In this document: piece after piece, positions 1 through 8,589 of the stretch | How the letters are laid out: each line of letters begins with the position of its first letter | Position numbering within the stretch: position 1 is the stretch's first letter | Origin: Arcobacter sp. FWKO B | GTDB taxonomy: Bacteria > Campylobacterota > Campylobacteria > Campylobacterales > Arcobacteraceae | Direction of reading: 5' to 3' | DNA: 64,000 bases | Assembly (NCBI RefSeq): GCF_014844135.1 | Contig: NZ_CP041403.1 | Span: 1,178,001-1,242,000, forward strand | Made by a program: the position numbers and the translations under genes | Notes under the pieces: model-generated | Seen by the model: only the letters and a program-made list of their open reading frames with translations | Database searches by the model: none | Told to the model about the DNA's origin: nothing

Positions 1-30
1 AATAAATAGATAATTTTAGGAGAATATTTA

Positions 31-1422
31 ATGGCAATAACTCGATTTGCACCAAGTCCAACTGGATATCTTCATATAGGGGGTCTAAGAACTGCACTAT
101 ATAACTATCTTTGGGCTAGAAAAACTGGCGGAGAATTTAAGCTTAGAATAGAAGATACAGATATGGCAAGAAACTCTGAAGATGCACTAAAAGCAATACT
201 TCAAGCATTTGAATGGGTTGGACTTGACTATGATGGTGAGGTAGAATACCAATCAAAAAGAATGGATATCTACAAAGGCTATATTCAAAAGCTTCTTGAT
301 GAGGATAAAGCATATTATTGCTATATGAGCAAAGAAGAGCTTGATGCATTAAGGGAGTCACAAACTGCTGCAGGACTTACTCCTAGATATGATGGAAGAT
401 ATAGAGATTTCAAAGGAACACCACCTAGTGATATATCACCTGTTATAAGAATAAAAGCACCTCAAGAGGGAGAGATTTGTTTTATAGATGGTGTTAAGTC
501 TGATATGGTATTTAGCTGTGACCAGGTAGATGATTTTATAATTGCAAGAAGTGATGGAACTCCTATATATAACTTTGTTGTAGTAATAGATGATCATTTA
601 ATGGGGATTACAGAAGTACTAAGAGGTGATGACCACCTGACAAATACAGCAAAACAAATAGTTATCTATGAAGCACTAGGATTTAATGTACCAAAGTTTT
701 ACCATATCCCTATGATAAACAACCCAGAAGGTAAGAAACTATCAAAAAGAGATGGTGCTACAGATGTAATGGAGTATAAAAACTTAGGATATCTACCTGA
801 AGCACTTTTGAACTTCCTTGTAAGACTTGGATGGAGTCATGGGGATCAAGAGATATTTAGTATGGAAGAGATGCTAACACTTTTTGATCCAAACAATATA
901 AACAAATCTTCATCTTGCTACAACGCAGAAAAACTTCTATGGCTAAATGCCCACTATATCAAAAACAAACCAAATCAAGAACTAGCAGAAATTTTAAAGT
1001 TTTATGATTGTGAAATACATGGTCATGATAAAGTAGAGATGATACTTGATTTATGTAAAGAAAGAGCTGGGACTATGCTAGAACTCAAAAACTCTATCGA
1101 GCTTATCATAAATACTCCATCAAGCTATGATGAAACAGGTGTAAATAAATTTATCAATGAAGATATAGTAAAAATACTAGAAATTTATGCAAAAATGATT
1201 ATGGATTATGAGGGTGAGTTACATCTTGCATGTGATTATGAAACCATTACAAAGCCGTTTATTGCTCAATACGCTCTTAAAATGCCTCAACTGTTCCAAC
1301 CTATAAGACTAGCTCTCACTGGAAGCACACAAGCCCCTTCTGTGTATGATATTATGGCAATACTTGGTAAAAACGAAGTATTAAAAAGAATCTATACAGC
1401 TATAGAGAAGAAATTTAGCTAA
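31..1422 (+). CDS. gltX: Glutamyl-tRNA synthetase
   Basis: Class I aminoacyl-tRNA synthetase that charges tRNA-Glu in the cytoplasm. The 463-residue protein carries the HIGH-type motif (HIGG, residues 15-18, inside PSPTGYLHIGG) and the KLSKR motif (236-240), both needed for ATP binding and adenylate formation, and the length is normal for the family. A GGAG ribosome binding site lies 8 bases before the ATG. Many Campylobacterota carry two GltX paralogues, one of which mischarges tRNA-Gln for repair by GatCAB; gatB lies further along this window, but which paralogue this is cannot be settled from the sequence alone. Confidence 0.97.
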   Translation: MAITRFAPSPTGYLHIGGLRTALYNYLWARKTGGEFKLRIEDTDMARNSEDALKAILQAFEWVGLDYDGEVEYQSKRMDIYKGYIQKLLDEDKAYYCYMSKEELDALRESQTAAGLTPRYDGRYRDFKGTPPSDISPVIRIKAPQEGEICFIDGVKSDMVFSCDQVDDFIIARSDGTPIYNFVVVIDDHLMGITEVLRGDDHLTNTAKQIVIYEALGFNVPKFYHIPMINNPEGKKLSKRDGATDVMEYKNLGYLPEALLNFLVRLGWSHGDQEIFSMEEMLTLFDPNNINKSSSCYNAEKLLWLNAHYIKNKPNQELAEILKFYDCEIHGHDKVEMILDLCKERAGTMLELKNSIELIINTPSSYDETGVNKFINEDIVKILEIYAKMIMDYEGELHLACDYETITKPFIAQYALKMPQLFQPIRLALTGSTQAPSVYDIMAILGKNEVLKRIYTAIEKKFS

Positions 1423-1432
1423 ATCACTTTAT

Positions 1433-2065
1433 ATGTGGCATATAGTAATAAAGTTCTTCTTATATAGTAGCTTGGTATTTATCCTTACTGGATGTTCTAT
1501 GAAAATACCAAGCTTAGATAATAATGGAAACTTTTCCAATCAAAATGAAGCTAAGATTGTAAATACAATTAATTCACATATAAACAAAAACATGGGCAAA
1601 GACTGCTCTGATTTTGTATCCATAGTAAATCAAGAACTTAACAATATCTATTTCGATGAAAAAGAGCTAGATTTCTCTAAAGGAATAGGTAAATCCCAAG
1701 CCATTTACAACCTATACGAAAAACAAGGCAAAATATCAACAAAAGAGTTACCAAATATCGGTGATTTGATATTTTTCAAAGATACAGTAAAATCAACTAA
1801 AACAACCTCCAAAATAACCCACATAGGAATAGTACAAAATATCAGTAACGATAATACAATCACATTCATACACAACCTAAACGGCAAAGTGACAATAGGC
1901 TATGTAAATATGAAAAATATGGATATCCACAATATAGATGGCAAAACAGTAAATAGTTTTATTGTCAGATGCCCTACAAAAAACAACCCAAATTACAAAT
2001 GCTTAAGCTCTAAGTTTTTGGCGGGGTATGGGAAGGTTAACGGTAAAGAAGGATTTAGGGAGTAG
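1433..2065 (+). CDS. Lipoprotein with NlpC/P60-like (CHAP-type) fold
   Basis: Predicted lipoprotein of 210 residues. The N-terminus is hydrophobic and ends in a lipobox (FILTGC, Cys at residue 21). The mature part resembles the papain-like NlpC/P60/CHAP group: a candidate catalytic Cys59 in GKDCSDF, the NIGDLIFF stretch at 109-116 that usually precedes the second strand, and His131 in THIGIV. This suggests a cell-wall peptidase or amidase anchored in the envelope, but the family assignment rests on motif spacing only. It follows gltX by 10 bases and may share its transcript. No clear ribosome binding site precedes the ATG, so the start is less certain than the frame. Confidence 0.75.
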   Translation: MWHIVIKFFLYSSLVFILTGCSMKIPSLDNNGNFSNQNEAKIVNTINSHINKNMGKDCSDFVSIVNQELNNIYFDEKELDFSKGIGKSQAIYNLYEKQGKISTKELPNIGDLIFFKDTVKSTKTTSKITHIGIVQNISNDNTITFIHNLNGKVTIGYVNMKNMDIHNIDGKTVNSFIVRCPTKNNPNYKCLSSKFLAGYGKVNGKEGFRE

Positions 2066-2083
2066 GATTTGGTGATTAATTCA

Positions 2084-2461
2084 CTAACCGCCATTTGTTG
2101 CATTCAATAAATCAACATATTTAATTAAAATTTCTTTACTTTTTTTCGTTTGTGGGGGATGGCGATATGGGAACTGTACTAAATTATTTTGTTTCCAAAA
2201 TAAAATTGCTTCTTTTTCAGCCAATCTCCAATCGGAATCAGCAGATATTTTTTTAAGAATAAATATCTCAGGTTGTTCATTTCTTGATAATAAACTTCTT
2301 ATCCAATGATAAACTGGTCGTTGATCATTTTCAACAGCATGTTTTATATGCTCATCTAATCTCCATTCTCTTCTCTTATGGGTTTTACCGATGTATCTAA
2401 GCCCTCTATCAATAGGGTCAACCAAACCATAAATTAAATATCTTCCAACTTTTACAGACAT
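2084..2461 (-). CDS. GIY-YIG-like nuclease domain protein
   Basis: Small protein of about 125 residues with the two-strand GIY-YIG signature: YLIYGLVD near the N-terminus, then LRYIGKT, followed by an HIKHA helix and a conserved-looking Glu in AEKEAILFW. Stand-alone GIY-YIG proteins are often selfish or DNA-processing nucleases, but the role of this one is unknown. The reading frame is open back to 2521. I prefer the ATG at 2461 because an AAAAGG ribosome binding site lies just upstream and the GIY strand begins a few residues later. It sits in the accessory patch next to a toxin-antitoxin pair. Confidence 0.7.
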   Translation of the reverse strand: MSVKVGRYLIYGLVDPIDRGLRYIGKTHKRREWRLDEHIKHAVENDQRPVYHWIRSLLSRNEQPEIFILKKISADSDWRLAEKEAILFWKQNNLVQFPYRHPPQTKKSKEILIKYVDLLNATNGG

Positions 2462-2509
2462 TGTATACCTTTTAACTTTATATACTAAGTATACACAAAA
2501 CCAAGATAG

Positions 2510-2530
2510 ACTCCGAATCAAGTTCGGAGT
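2510..2530. repeat. Short palindromic intergenic repeat
   Basis: A perfect 8-bp inverted repeat (ACTCCGAA / TTCGGAGT) with a TCAAG loop lies upstream of the GIY-YIG gene. The following bases (GTCATCCAGAACAAG, about 2543) look like a decayed relative of the same motif. It resembles the short hairpins scattered in many bacterial spacers; no function can be assigned. Confidence 0.6.
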
Positions 2531-2568
2531 GACTTTAATTTAGTCATCCAGAACAAGACTTATGGAAC

Positions 2569-2640
2569 TTATAAGCCTATATAACCCTTTTCAAGCCTCA
2601 ATAAAAACTCTTTCTTCTCTATTCCAGCACTTAGCAATTT
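2569..2640 (-). pseudogene. Remnant of an ogt 3' end
   Basis: About 68 bases here match the 3' end of ogt (3480-3547) with roughly 85% identity and one or two single-base gaps. Read on the minus strand, the fragment still encodes AGIEKKEFLLRLE, identical to the ogt C-terminus, and then runs to its own stop. The last codons of the MNT gene at 2631 lie inside this fragment. It is either what is left of a second ogt copy or a target duplication formed when the HEPN/MNT module arrived. Confidence 0.8.
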
Positions 2641-2927
2641 AATTTAATATGATTTCTTCGGATTTCTTTATACAATAATGCATCTTTAGTATTAAAATTC
2701 ACTACATCAATTTTGTATGCAAAATCAATCCTTGTCAATAAGCTTAGCAGTAAAGATTTCTTTTTTCTAAATTCTTCTTTTGAGAGGTCAACATCAATAG
2801 CCAAATCAATATCTCCACCCTTTTTGGTATCATCTGTTCTACTACCAAAAAGATAAATATTGACATTGCCAAAGCTTTTTATTATATTCTCTTGTAAAAT
2901 ATTTACTACTTTTTGTGATAATCTCAT
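2631..2927 (-). CDS. MNT-domain nucleotidyltransferase antitoxin (MntA-like)
   Basis: Minimal nucleotidyltransferase of 98 residues with the polymerase-beta-type signature: GSR at 28-30 followed, after eight residues, by the DID pair (Asp39, Asp41) that binds metal and nucleotide. In characterised MntA-HepT modules this enzyme adds AMP to a Tyr of the HEPN toxin and silences it. The gene overlaps the end of the HEPN gene by 4 bases (ATGA type), so the two are translationally coupled. Its final codons run into a duplicated piece of ogt. Confidence 0.85.
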   Translation of the reverse strand: MRLSQKVVNILQENIIKSFGNVNIYLFGSRTDDTKKGGDIDLAIDVDLSKEEFRKKKSLLLSLLTRIDFAYKIDVVNFNTKDALLYKEIRRNHIKLNC

Positions 2928-3397
2928 GATAAATACTTTTTATAGAAATTTAATGAGTTTAGGTAGTAACTCTCAAGCTTATAAAAATTATCAATACAAT
3001 ATTTCAAATCATTTAAAGCTTCTTGGAGTTCTTCTGGATAGTCATGTTCAAGTTCATTTCTAACTTCTCTTAACTCTATCCAATTTTCAAGGCTATCAAT
3101 AATATTTTCTTTTTCTATATTTGATAATACTTCACTCATTTTAGTATTATTAATGCCAGCTAGTTCTAAAAGAAGTGAAAATATTTTTGCCCCCAAAAAA
3201 TCTTGAATAGATGCAAATCTTTTCAAATAAGCATCTAAAATAGCTTTCTTTTCAGGTTTTAAAGTATTGAAAACAAATTGGTCATAAATATTAGTTTCAC
3301 TCAACAAATCATTTATCAACAATTTATACTCTTTTAATGCAATATAATGGTTTTCTAATTTATCAAATCGTTTTGCAAGTATCTCTTTTGTATTCAT
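2924..3397 (-). CDS. HEPN-domain toxin (HepT / nucleotidyltransferase substrate-binding type)
   Basis: Helical protein of 157 residues with the HEPN RNase signature RX4HXY (Arg113-NELE-His118-Asp-Tyr120), which in HepT toxins contains the RNA-cleaving Arg and His and the Tyr that the partner enzyme adenylylates. It is the first gene of the pair, as in the characterised Shewanella system. The length is at the upper end for HepT, so it could instead belong to the related HI0074 substrate-binding group. The start has only a weak ribosome binding site (TAAGAA). Confidence 0.82.
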   Translation of the reverse strand: MNTKEILAKRFDKLENHYIALKEYKLLINDLLSETNIYDQFVFNTLKPEKKAILDAYLKRFASIQDFLGAKIFSLLLELAGINNTKMSEVLSNIEKENIIDSLENWIELREVRNELEHDYPEELQEALNDLKYCIDNFYKLESYYLNSLNFYKKYLS

Positions 3398-3483
3398 AAT
3401 TCTTACCCAACCTTAATATTTATCTAAATATAGCAAATTTTATCAAAAAAGTATCTATTTTTTCTTTAAACGAATGCTTAAGC

Positions 3484-4014
3484 CTATATTGCCCCTTCAA
3501 GCCTCAACAAAAACTCTTTCTTCTCTATCCCCGCTCCATAGCCGTTTAGTTTGCCATCATGCCCTATGACCCTATGACAAGGAACAAGGATATTTATCAT
3601 ATTTTGACCGTTTGCATTTGCTACGGCTCTGTATGATTTGGGCATATTTATAGCCGTTGCTTGGGTTTTATAGCTTATGGTTTGTCCGTAGGGGATTTTT
3701 AGTAGTTCTTTCCATACAGATACCTGAAAAGGTGTACCTACTAGCTTAAGTGGCAAAGTAAAATCTTTTCTTTTGCCTTCAAAATACTCTTTTAGTTGTT
3801 CTCTCAATGTTTCAAAATATGGATTCTCACCTGCTATCACTTCAGCATCAAAGACAACTTTTAGTTTTGTAATGTGGGCATTTATATGCAGAGGATGGAC
3901 AAATGCCAACATACATATACCCTCTTTTATTGCACCTGAAACCATATCCCCAAGAGGTGTATTTATTATAGTGGTTTGGATGATGTTTTTTGTTTCAAAC
4001 TTTTTATATCTCAT
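3484..4014 (-). CDS. ogt: Methylated-DNA--protein-cysteine methyltransferase
   Basis: Suicide DNA-repair protein that moves the alkyl group from O6-alkylguanine to its own cysteine. The 176-residue protein has the active-site motif PCHRV (145-149, acceptor Cys146) and the helix-turn-helix and Asn-hinge region upstream (SYRAVANANG). The length and C-terminal LLRLEG are typical. A second, decayed copy of its 3' end lies beyond the neighbouring HEPN/MNT module. A half palindromic repeat sits directly upstream, between this gene and proA. Confidence 0.95.
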   Translation of the reverse strand: MRYKKFETKNIIQTTIINTPLGDMVSGAIKEGICMLAFVHPLHINAHITKLKVVFDAEVIAGENPYFETLREQLKEYFEGKRKDFTLPLKLVGTPFQVSVWKELLKIPYGQTISYKTQATAINMPKSYRAVANANGQNMINILVPCHRVIGHDGKLNGYGAGIEKKEFLLRLEGAI

Positions 4015-4023
4015 ATTATTTAT

Positions 4024-4046
4024 ACCAGCTAAAGCTGGCGTTCCAA
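4024..4046. repeat. Half copy of the GCGTTCCA hairpin repeat
   Basis: ACCAGCT-AA-AGCTGG followed by CGTTCCAA matches the right-hand half of the paired-hairpin repeats at 5312, 16117 and 41017, but the stem sequence is different and still fully paired. The left-hand half is absent. It fills most of the spacer between proA and ogt. Confidence 0.75.
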
Positions 4047-4054
4047 TTTATAAT

Positions 4055-5287
4055 TTATCTGATTTGTCCATTTCCGTAAACTTTATACTTATAAGTAGTC
4101 AAGTCATTTATCCCCATAGGTCCACGGGAGTGGAGTTTGTTTGTACTTATTCCCACTTCTGCCCCAAATCCAAAACATCCACCATCTGTAAATCTTGTAC
4201 TTGCATTTGCATATACACAAGCACTATCTACGCTGTTTAAGAAGTATTCTATTGAGCGGTAATCTTCACTGATTATCGCATCACTATGACCGCTTCCAAA
4301 TTTTCCTATATGAGCCACTGCTTCTTTGATGTCGTGTACTACTTTGATAGATAAAATATTTGCAAGATACTCTGTGTCATAGTCTTCTTCTGTGGCACAC
4401 TCTATAGGTATAACCTTTCTTGTCCAGTCACACCCACGAAGCTCTGTTTGGTTTTCCATAAATGCCTCATACAAAGCTGGCAATATAAACGGTGCTATTT
4501 GTTTATGAACTAGCAATGTTTCCATAGAGTTACAAACCCCTGGGCGTTGGCATTTTGCATTTATTGATATTTCAATAGCCATTTTTGCATTTGCATTTGC
4601 ATCTATATATGTATGACAAAGCCCTTTGTCGTGTTTTACCACAGGAACTGTAGAGTTTTCATTTACAAACCTTATAAGACCCTCTCCGCCTCTTGGGATT
4701 ACCAAATCCACATATTTATCTTGACCTATTAGCTCTTTGACACCCTCCCTTGAACTATCAGGGATTAGTGATATGGCTTGGGTTGGAAGATGATTTTTTG
4801 CTAGTACTTCTTGTAGTACTTTTGCTATAGCGTGATTTGAGTGTTCTGCTTCTTTTCCACCTTTTAGTACACATACATTTCCACTTTTAAAACAAAGTGC
4901 AGCTGTATCGCTTGTGACATTTGGACGGCTTTCGTAAATAATAGCAATTACCCCTATTGGTACACTTACTTTTTGGATATTTAACCCATTTTCAGTAACC
5001 CACCCATCAAGTACCCTTCCTACAGGCTCCCTAAGCTTTGCTATATCACGAATAGAATCAGCCATAGCTTTTACCCTATCACCATTTAAAAAGAGCCTAT
5101 CAAGCATAGATGAGCTTAGATTGCCTAGCTTTCCAGCGGACATATCAAGATTGTTTTTTGAAACAATATAATCACAATGAGCTATCAAAGCATCAGCCAT
5201 ATCATTTAAAACTTTTGATTTTACTTCACCACTAAGTGTTGCAATTACTGAACTTGTAGCTTTTGCTTCTTTTAAAAATTGTATCAT
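4055..5287 (-). CDS. proA: Gamma-glutamyl phosphate reductase
   Basis: Second enzyme of proline synthesis, reducing glutamate-5-phosphate to the semialdehyde with NADPH. The 410-residue length fits the family. Visible hallmarks are the aldehyde-dehydrogenase-like AIIYESRPNVTSD and SGNVCVLKGGKEA segments, the catalytic-Cys region KCQRPGVCNSMETLLVH, and the C-terminal GPMGINDLTTYKY. A GGAGG ribosome binding site precedes the ATG. proB is not adjacent. Confidence 0.97.
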   Translation of the reverse strand: MIQFLKEAKATSSVIATLSGEVKSKVLNDMADALIAHCDYIVSKNNLDMSAGKLGNLSSSMLDRLFLNGDRVKAMADSIRDIAKLREPVGRVLDGWVTENGLNIQKVSVPIGVIAIIYESRPNVTSDTAALCFKSGNVCVLKGGKEAEHSNHAIAKVLQEVLAKNHLPTQAISLIPDSSREGVKELIGQDKYVDLVIPRGGEGLIRFVNENSTVPVVKHDKGLCHTYIDANANAKMAIEISINAKCQRPGVCNSMETLLVHKQIAPFILPALYEAFMENQTELRGCDWTRKVIPIECATEEDYDTEYLANILSIKVVHDIKEAVAHIGKFGSGHSDAIISEDYRSIEYFLNSVDSACVYANASTRFTDGGCFGFGAEVGISTNKLHSRGPMGINDLTTYKYKVYGNGQIR

Positions 5288-5311
5288 TTTTTTCCTCCGT
5301 GTTCACAAGTA

Positions 5312-5375
5312 GGAACCCCAGATTCATCTGGGCTTGTCTTCACATTCAAAGAAACCGACTAAAGTCGGCGTTCCA
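5312..5375. repeat. Paired-hairpin intergenic repeat, copy 1
   Basis: GGAAC, a CCCAGAT/ATCTGGG hairpin, GCTTGTCTT, then a second hairpin (CCGACT/AGTCGG) and GCGTTCC. The outer ends GGAAC/GTTCC are complementary. Its right stem differs in sequence from the other copies but is still fully paired. It lies in the proA-gpsA spacer. Confidence 0.8.
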
Positions 5376-5378
5376 CCT

Positions 5379-5399
5379 AAATCCCAAATCCTAAATCCT
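5379..5399. repeat. Heptamer tandem array AAATCCY x3
   Basis: Three consecutive 7-base units (AAATCCC, AAATCCT, AAATCCT) abut the stop codon of gpsA. This is one of several period-7 arrays with unrelated unit sequences in the spacers of this window. Confidence 0.65.
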
Positions 5400-6295
5400 C
5401 ACCCCTTACTTAAGAGGTCTTTCAAACTTTGTTTTGGGTTTTTCCCATCTATTATAAACTTCACTTCATTTGCAATAGGTGTATAAATATTCTTTTCACT
5501 TGATATTTTATATATTGCTTCGGCTGTTTTTACCCCTTCTGCTACTTCACCAAGTTCTTGTACTATTACTTCTATATTTTTTCCCTCTGCTAGTCCAAGC
5601 CCTACTCTGTAGTTTCTGCTCATTGTGCTACTAGCACTAAGGAACAAATCCCCTGCCCCACTAAGACCAAAAAAAGTTTCACTCTTTGCACAAAAATACT
5701 CACCAAATCTATGCATTTCCACAAGCCCACGAGAAATCAAGCTAGCTCTTGCATTATTGCCAAGCTTCAATCCATCACATATCCCACTTGCAATTGCAAG
5801 TACATTTTTATATGCTCCTGCTATTTCAGAGCCTATTACATCATCACTATAATATGTCTTGATGAAATTTGGGAAAAAAGGGGCAAACTCTTCGTAAAAT
5901 TCTGTTGAAGAGGAGTTTATCACAAGAGCTGTTGGAAGTCCTAGCGATACCTCACTTGCAAATGAAGGTCCAGAGATAAAACCTATATTTTCTTGGTCAA
6001 TATATTTGCCATATATCTCATTCAAAAACCTCCCACTACTAGCTTCAATTCCCTTACTTGCAACCAATACTTTTTGCCCATTATTTACAAAGTTTTCTGC
6101 TAGCCAAGAAGCAATCTCTTGAGTTGAAATAGAAATCACAAGATACTCACACTTTAGAGCCTCTTGCAAGGTTACAAACCCTTTTATATCTCTAGGTGTT
6201 CTTGAAGTTATTAAGATATCATCAGATTTAGTAGAAAAAGCATCAAAAAGAGCTTTTCCCCACTTCCCTGCCCCAATAACTGCTAGTTTGCCCAT
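5399..6295 (-). CDS. gpsA: Glycerol-3-phosphate dehydrogenase [NAD(P)+]
   Basis: Makes sn-glycerol-3-phosphate from dihydroxyacetone phosphate for phospholipid synthesis. The 298-residue protein begins with a Rossmann motif (VIGAGKWGKA), has the catalytic-Lys region GAYKNVLAIASG, and the substrate-loop segment GLSGAGDLFLSASS and SRNYRVG typical of GpsA. Its start is 1 base from the stop of gatB, so the two are clearly co-transcribed with gatB first. Confidence 0.96.
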   Translation of the reverse strand: MGKLAVIGAGKWGKALFDAFSTKSDDILITSRTPRDIKGFVTLQEALKCEYLVISISTQEIASWLAENFVNNGQKVLVASKGIEASSGRFLNEIYGKYIDQENIGFISGPSFASEVSLGLPTALVINSSSTEFYEEFAPFFPNFIKTYYSDDVIGSEIAGAYKNVLAIASGICDGLKLGNNARASLISRGLVEMHRFGEYFCAKSETFFGLSGAGDLFLSASSTMSRNYRVGLGLAEGKNIEVIVQELGEVAEGVKTAEAIYKISSEKNIYTPIANEVKFIIDGKNPKQSLKDLLSKG

Positions 6296-6296
6296 A

Positions 6297-7721
6297 TTAA
6301 CTAAGTTTCTCTTTTAGTAAATCATTTACTTTATTTGGGTTTGCACTACCTTTGCTTAGCTTCATAACTTGACCTACAAAGAAACCAAACATTTTATCTT
6401 TTCCACTTTTGTATTCAGCTATTTTTTCAGGATTTGCACTCAAAACTTCATCAATAATAGCAATAATTGCTCCATCATCACTAACTTGCTTTAGTCCTAG
6501 TTTTTCTATGATTTCATCTATTTCACCATCATTTGCCAATAACTCATCTAGTACTTCTTTTGCAGCTTTACCACTTATTGTAGAGTCTTCTATTCTTTTT
6601 ACTATTAGGGCTAGTTTTTTTGCACTTATACCACTATTTTCTATAGTTGCACCCTCTTTTAGTCTTCCTTGAAGCTCAACTGTTAGCCAAGTTACACCGT
6701 TTTTACCGCTAATTCCCTCTTTCATCATCTCTTCAAAGAAAAGTGCCATCTCTAAAGATGAAGTCAAAACTGCTGCATCATACTCTTTGATACCAAACTC
6801 ACTTACATATCTATTTTTCTTTTCATCTGGAAGTTCTGGGATTTTTGAATACTGTTCTAGCATCTCATCACTTACTATTACAGGGCGAAGATCTGGGTCT
6901 GGGAAATATCTATAATCAGCACTATCTTCTTTGCCTCTCATACTTCTTGTCTCACCAGTATTTACATCAAAAAGTCTTGTTTCTTGAACTATCACTTTAT
7001 CATATACACCATCTTCCCACGCTTCAATTTGTCTATTTACTTCATACTCTATAGCACGAGCAATAAATCTAAATGAGTTCATATTTTTGATTTCACATCT
7101 AGTATAAAGCTTCGTATCACCTTTTGGTCTGATAGATACATTCACATCACATCTAAAAGAGCCTTCTTGCATATTAGCATCACTAATACCAAGATATCTT
7201 ACTATAGAATGGAGTTTTTTTAGGTATCTTACAGCTTCATCAGCATTTCTCATATCAGGTTCACTTACGATTTCAAGCAACGGTGTCCCTGCACGGTTCA
7301 AATCCACATGAGATACACTTCCATGGTGAATATTTTTACCAGCATCATTTTCTAAGTGAGCTCTTGTAATACCGATTTTTTTAGTACTTCCATCTTCAAA
7401 ATCTATATATAACTCACCCTCACCTACTATTGGTATCTCAAATTGAGAAATCTGATAACCACTTGGTAAATCTGGATAAAAATAGTTTTTTCTGTTAAAT
7501 ATTGATGTTTGGTTGATTTTTGCATTTACCGCTTTTCCAAACATTATAGCTTTGTGTACTGCTTCTTTATTTAGTACTGGCAAAGCCCCTGGAAGTCCTA
7601 TACAAGTAGGACAAATATTTGTATTTGGTGCTTCACCAAAACTTGTGGCACATCCACAAAAAAGCTTTGTATTTGTATTTAATTGTGCGTGAACTTCTAA
7701 ACCTATTACTACTTCAAACAT
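6297..7721 (-). CDS. gatB: Aspartyl/glutamyl-tRNA(Asn/Gln) amidotransferase subunit B
   Basis: tRNA-binding and kinase subunit of GatCAB, which converts mischarged Glu-tRNA-Gln (and Asp-tRNA-Asn) to the amide form. At 474 residues it has the N-terminal [12 protein letters not shown], the [11 protein letters not shown]-like ([12 protein letters not shown]) and [17 protein letters not shown] signatures, and the C-terminal YqeY-like tail ([16 protein letters not shown]). gatA and gatC are not nearby. It heads the gatB-gpsA pair and follows the SurA-like gene by 9 bases. Confidence 0.98.
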   Translation of the reverse strand: MFEVVIGLEVHAQLNTNTKLFCGCATSFGEAPNTNICPTCIGLPGALPVLNKEAVHKAIMFGKAVNAKINQTSIFNRKNYFYPDLPSGYQISQFEIPIVGEGELYIDFEDGSTKKIGITRAHLENDAGKNIHHGSVSHVDLNRAGTPLLEIVSEPDMRNADEAVRYLKKLHSIVRYLGISDANMQEGSFRCDVNVSIRPKGDTKLYTRCEIKNMNSFRFIARAIEYEVNRQIEAWEDGVYDKVIVQETRLFDVNTGETRSMRGKEDSADYRYFPDPDLRPVIVSDEMLEQYSKIPELPDEKKNRYVSEFGIKEYDAAVLTSSLEMALFFEEMMKEGISGKNGVTWLTVELQGRLKEGATIENSGISAKKLALIVKRIEDSTISGKAAKEVLDELLANDGEIDEIIEKLGLKQVSDDGAIIAIIDEVLSANPEKIAEYKSGKDKMFGFFVGQVMKLSKGSANPNKVNDLLKEKLS

Positions 7722-7730
7722 ACTCTTCCT

Positions 7731-8552
7731 TTATCTTAATACTACAATATCTGCTGAAATTTTTAATTTATCAAAATACTCTTTTAAATAGTTTTGCTCT
7801 CTTTGCATCATAATATCTTGAAAAATTTTCTCTTTTACCATATCCATTGGTATTACATCAACATCCCTTTTTTTTACAACCTTCAACCTTACAAACCCTG
7901 TGCTTGCATTTAATATAGGACTTAATTCATTTTCTTTTAAATTAAGTAAAATATATCTAAGCTCTGGATTTATATTAGCAGTTTCAAGTGTCAAACTTTT
8001 TGTTGATACATCCGTTGTAAAATTTTGTGATGAATTTAACTTACCTAATGAATCTCTACTTCTTGAAGAATACTCAACTATATCTACAACTCTTGGTATA
8101 CTAAATTTTTCCAAATTGTTTTCATAATAAAGTTTTATATCATTATCAGTTGCTATTACAAGATTTCCTCTTGCCACTTTTGAAGTAAGTTTACTATGTA
8201 ATATATTATTTCTCACTTCATTTGTATATGCTTCATAACTTCCATATTGATTAGTAACAGCTCTTTTAAATGTATCCAAATCCATATCATTGTTACTTGC
8301 AATTTGTCTTATTTGTTCATTAACTTCAAAGCTATCTACACTTATATTTAATCTTTTTAGCTCTTCTTCATAAAGCTTCTCTTCTACTAAAATACCTATA
8401 GCTACCTCTTTAGAGACTTTCAAAGTATCCATTTTTTCTTGAAGTTCATTTAAAGTAATCGCCTTTTCATTTACAATTACCGCTACAGCATTAATAAGTC
8501 CAGCACTTAAAATACCACTTAACAAACAGATTAAAAAAACTATTTTTTTCAT
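7731..8552 (-). CDS. SurA-like periplasmic chaperone / peptidyl-prolyl isomerase family protein
   Basis: Exported protein of 273 residues with a signal peptide (MKKIVFLICLLSGILSAG) followed by the SurA N-terminal pattern (INAVAVIVNEKAITLNELQEKM), then EEKLYEEELKRL and a helical region. The C-terminal half has the outline of a parvulin domain (GFVRLKVVKKRDVDVIPMD, VKEKIFQDIM), but the domain looks short and catalytic activity is doubtful. The likely role is folding of outer-membrane proteins. A good AAAGG ribosome binding site precedes the ATG. Confidence 0.85.
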   Translation of the reverse strand: MKKIVFLICLLSGILSAGLINAVAVIVNEKAITLNELQEKMDTLKVSKEVAIGILVEEKLYEEELKRLNISVDSFEVNEQIRQIASNNDMDLDTFKRAVTNQYGSYEAYTNEVRNNILHSKLTSKVARGNLVIATDNDIKLYYENNLEKFSIPRVVDIVEYSSRSRDSLGKLNSSQNFTTDVSTKSLTLETANINPELRYILLNLKENELSPILNASTGFVRLKVVKKRDVDVIPMDMVKEKIFQDIMMQREQNYLKEYFDKLKISADIVVLR

Positions 8553-8589
8553 AAATAATAACCTTTATTTAATTTTGGTAGATATTTTA

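Noticed and set aside
3773-4240. A 155-codon plus-strand frame opposite ogt and proA.
   Set aside because: It crosses two well-supported genes and their spacer and shows shadow-frame composition.
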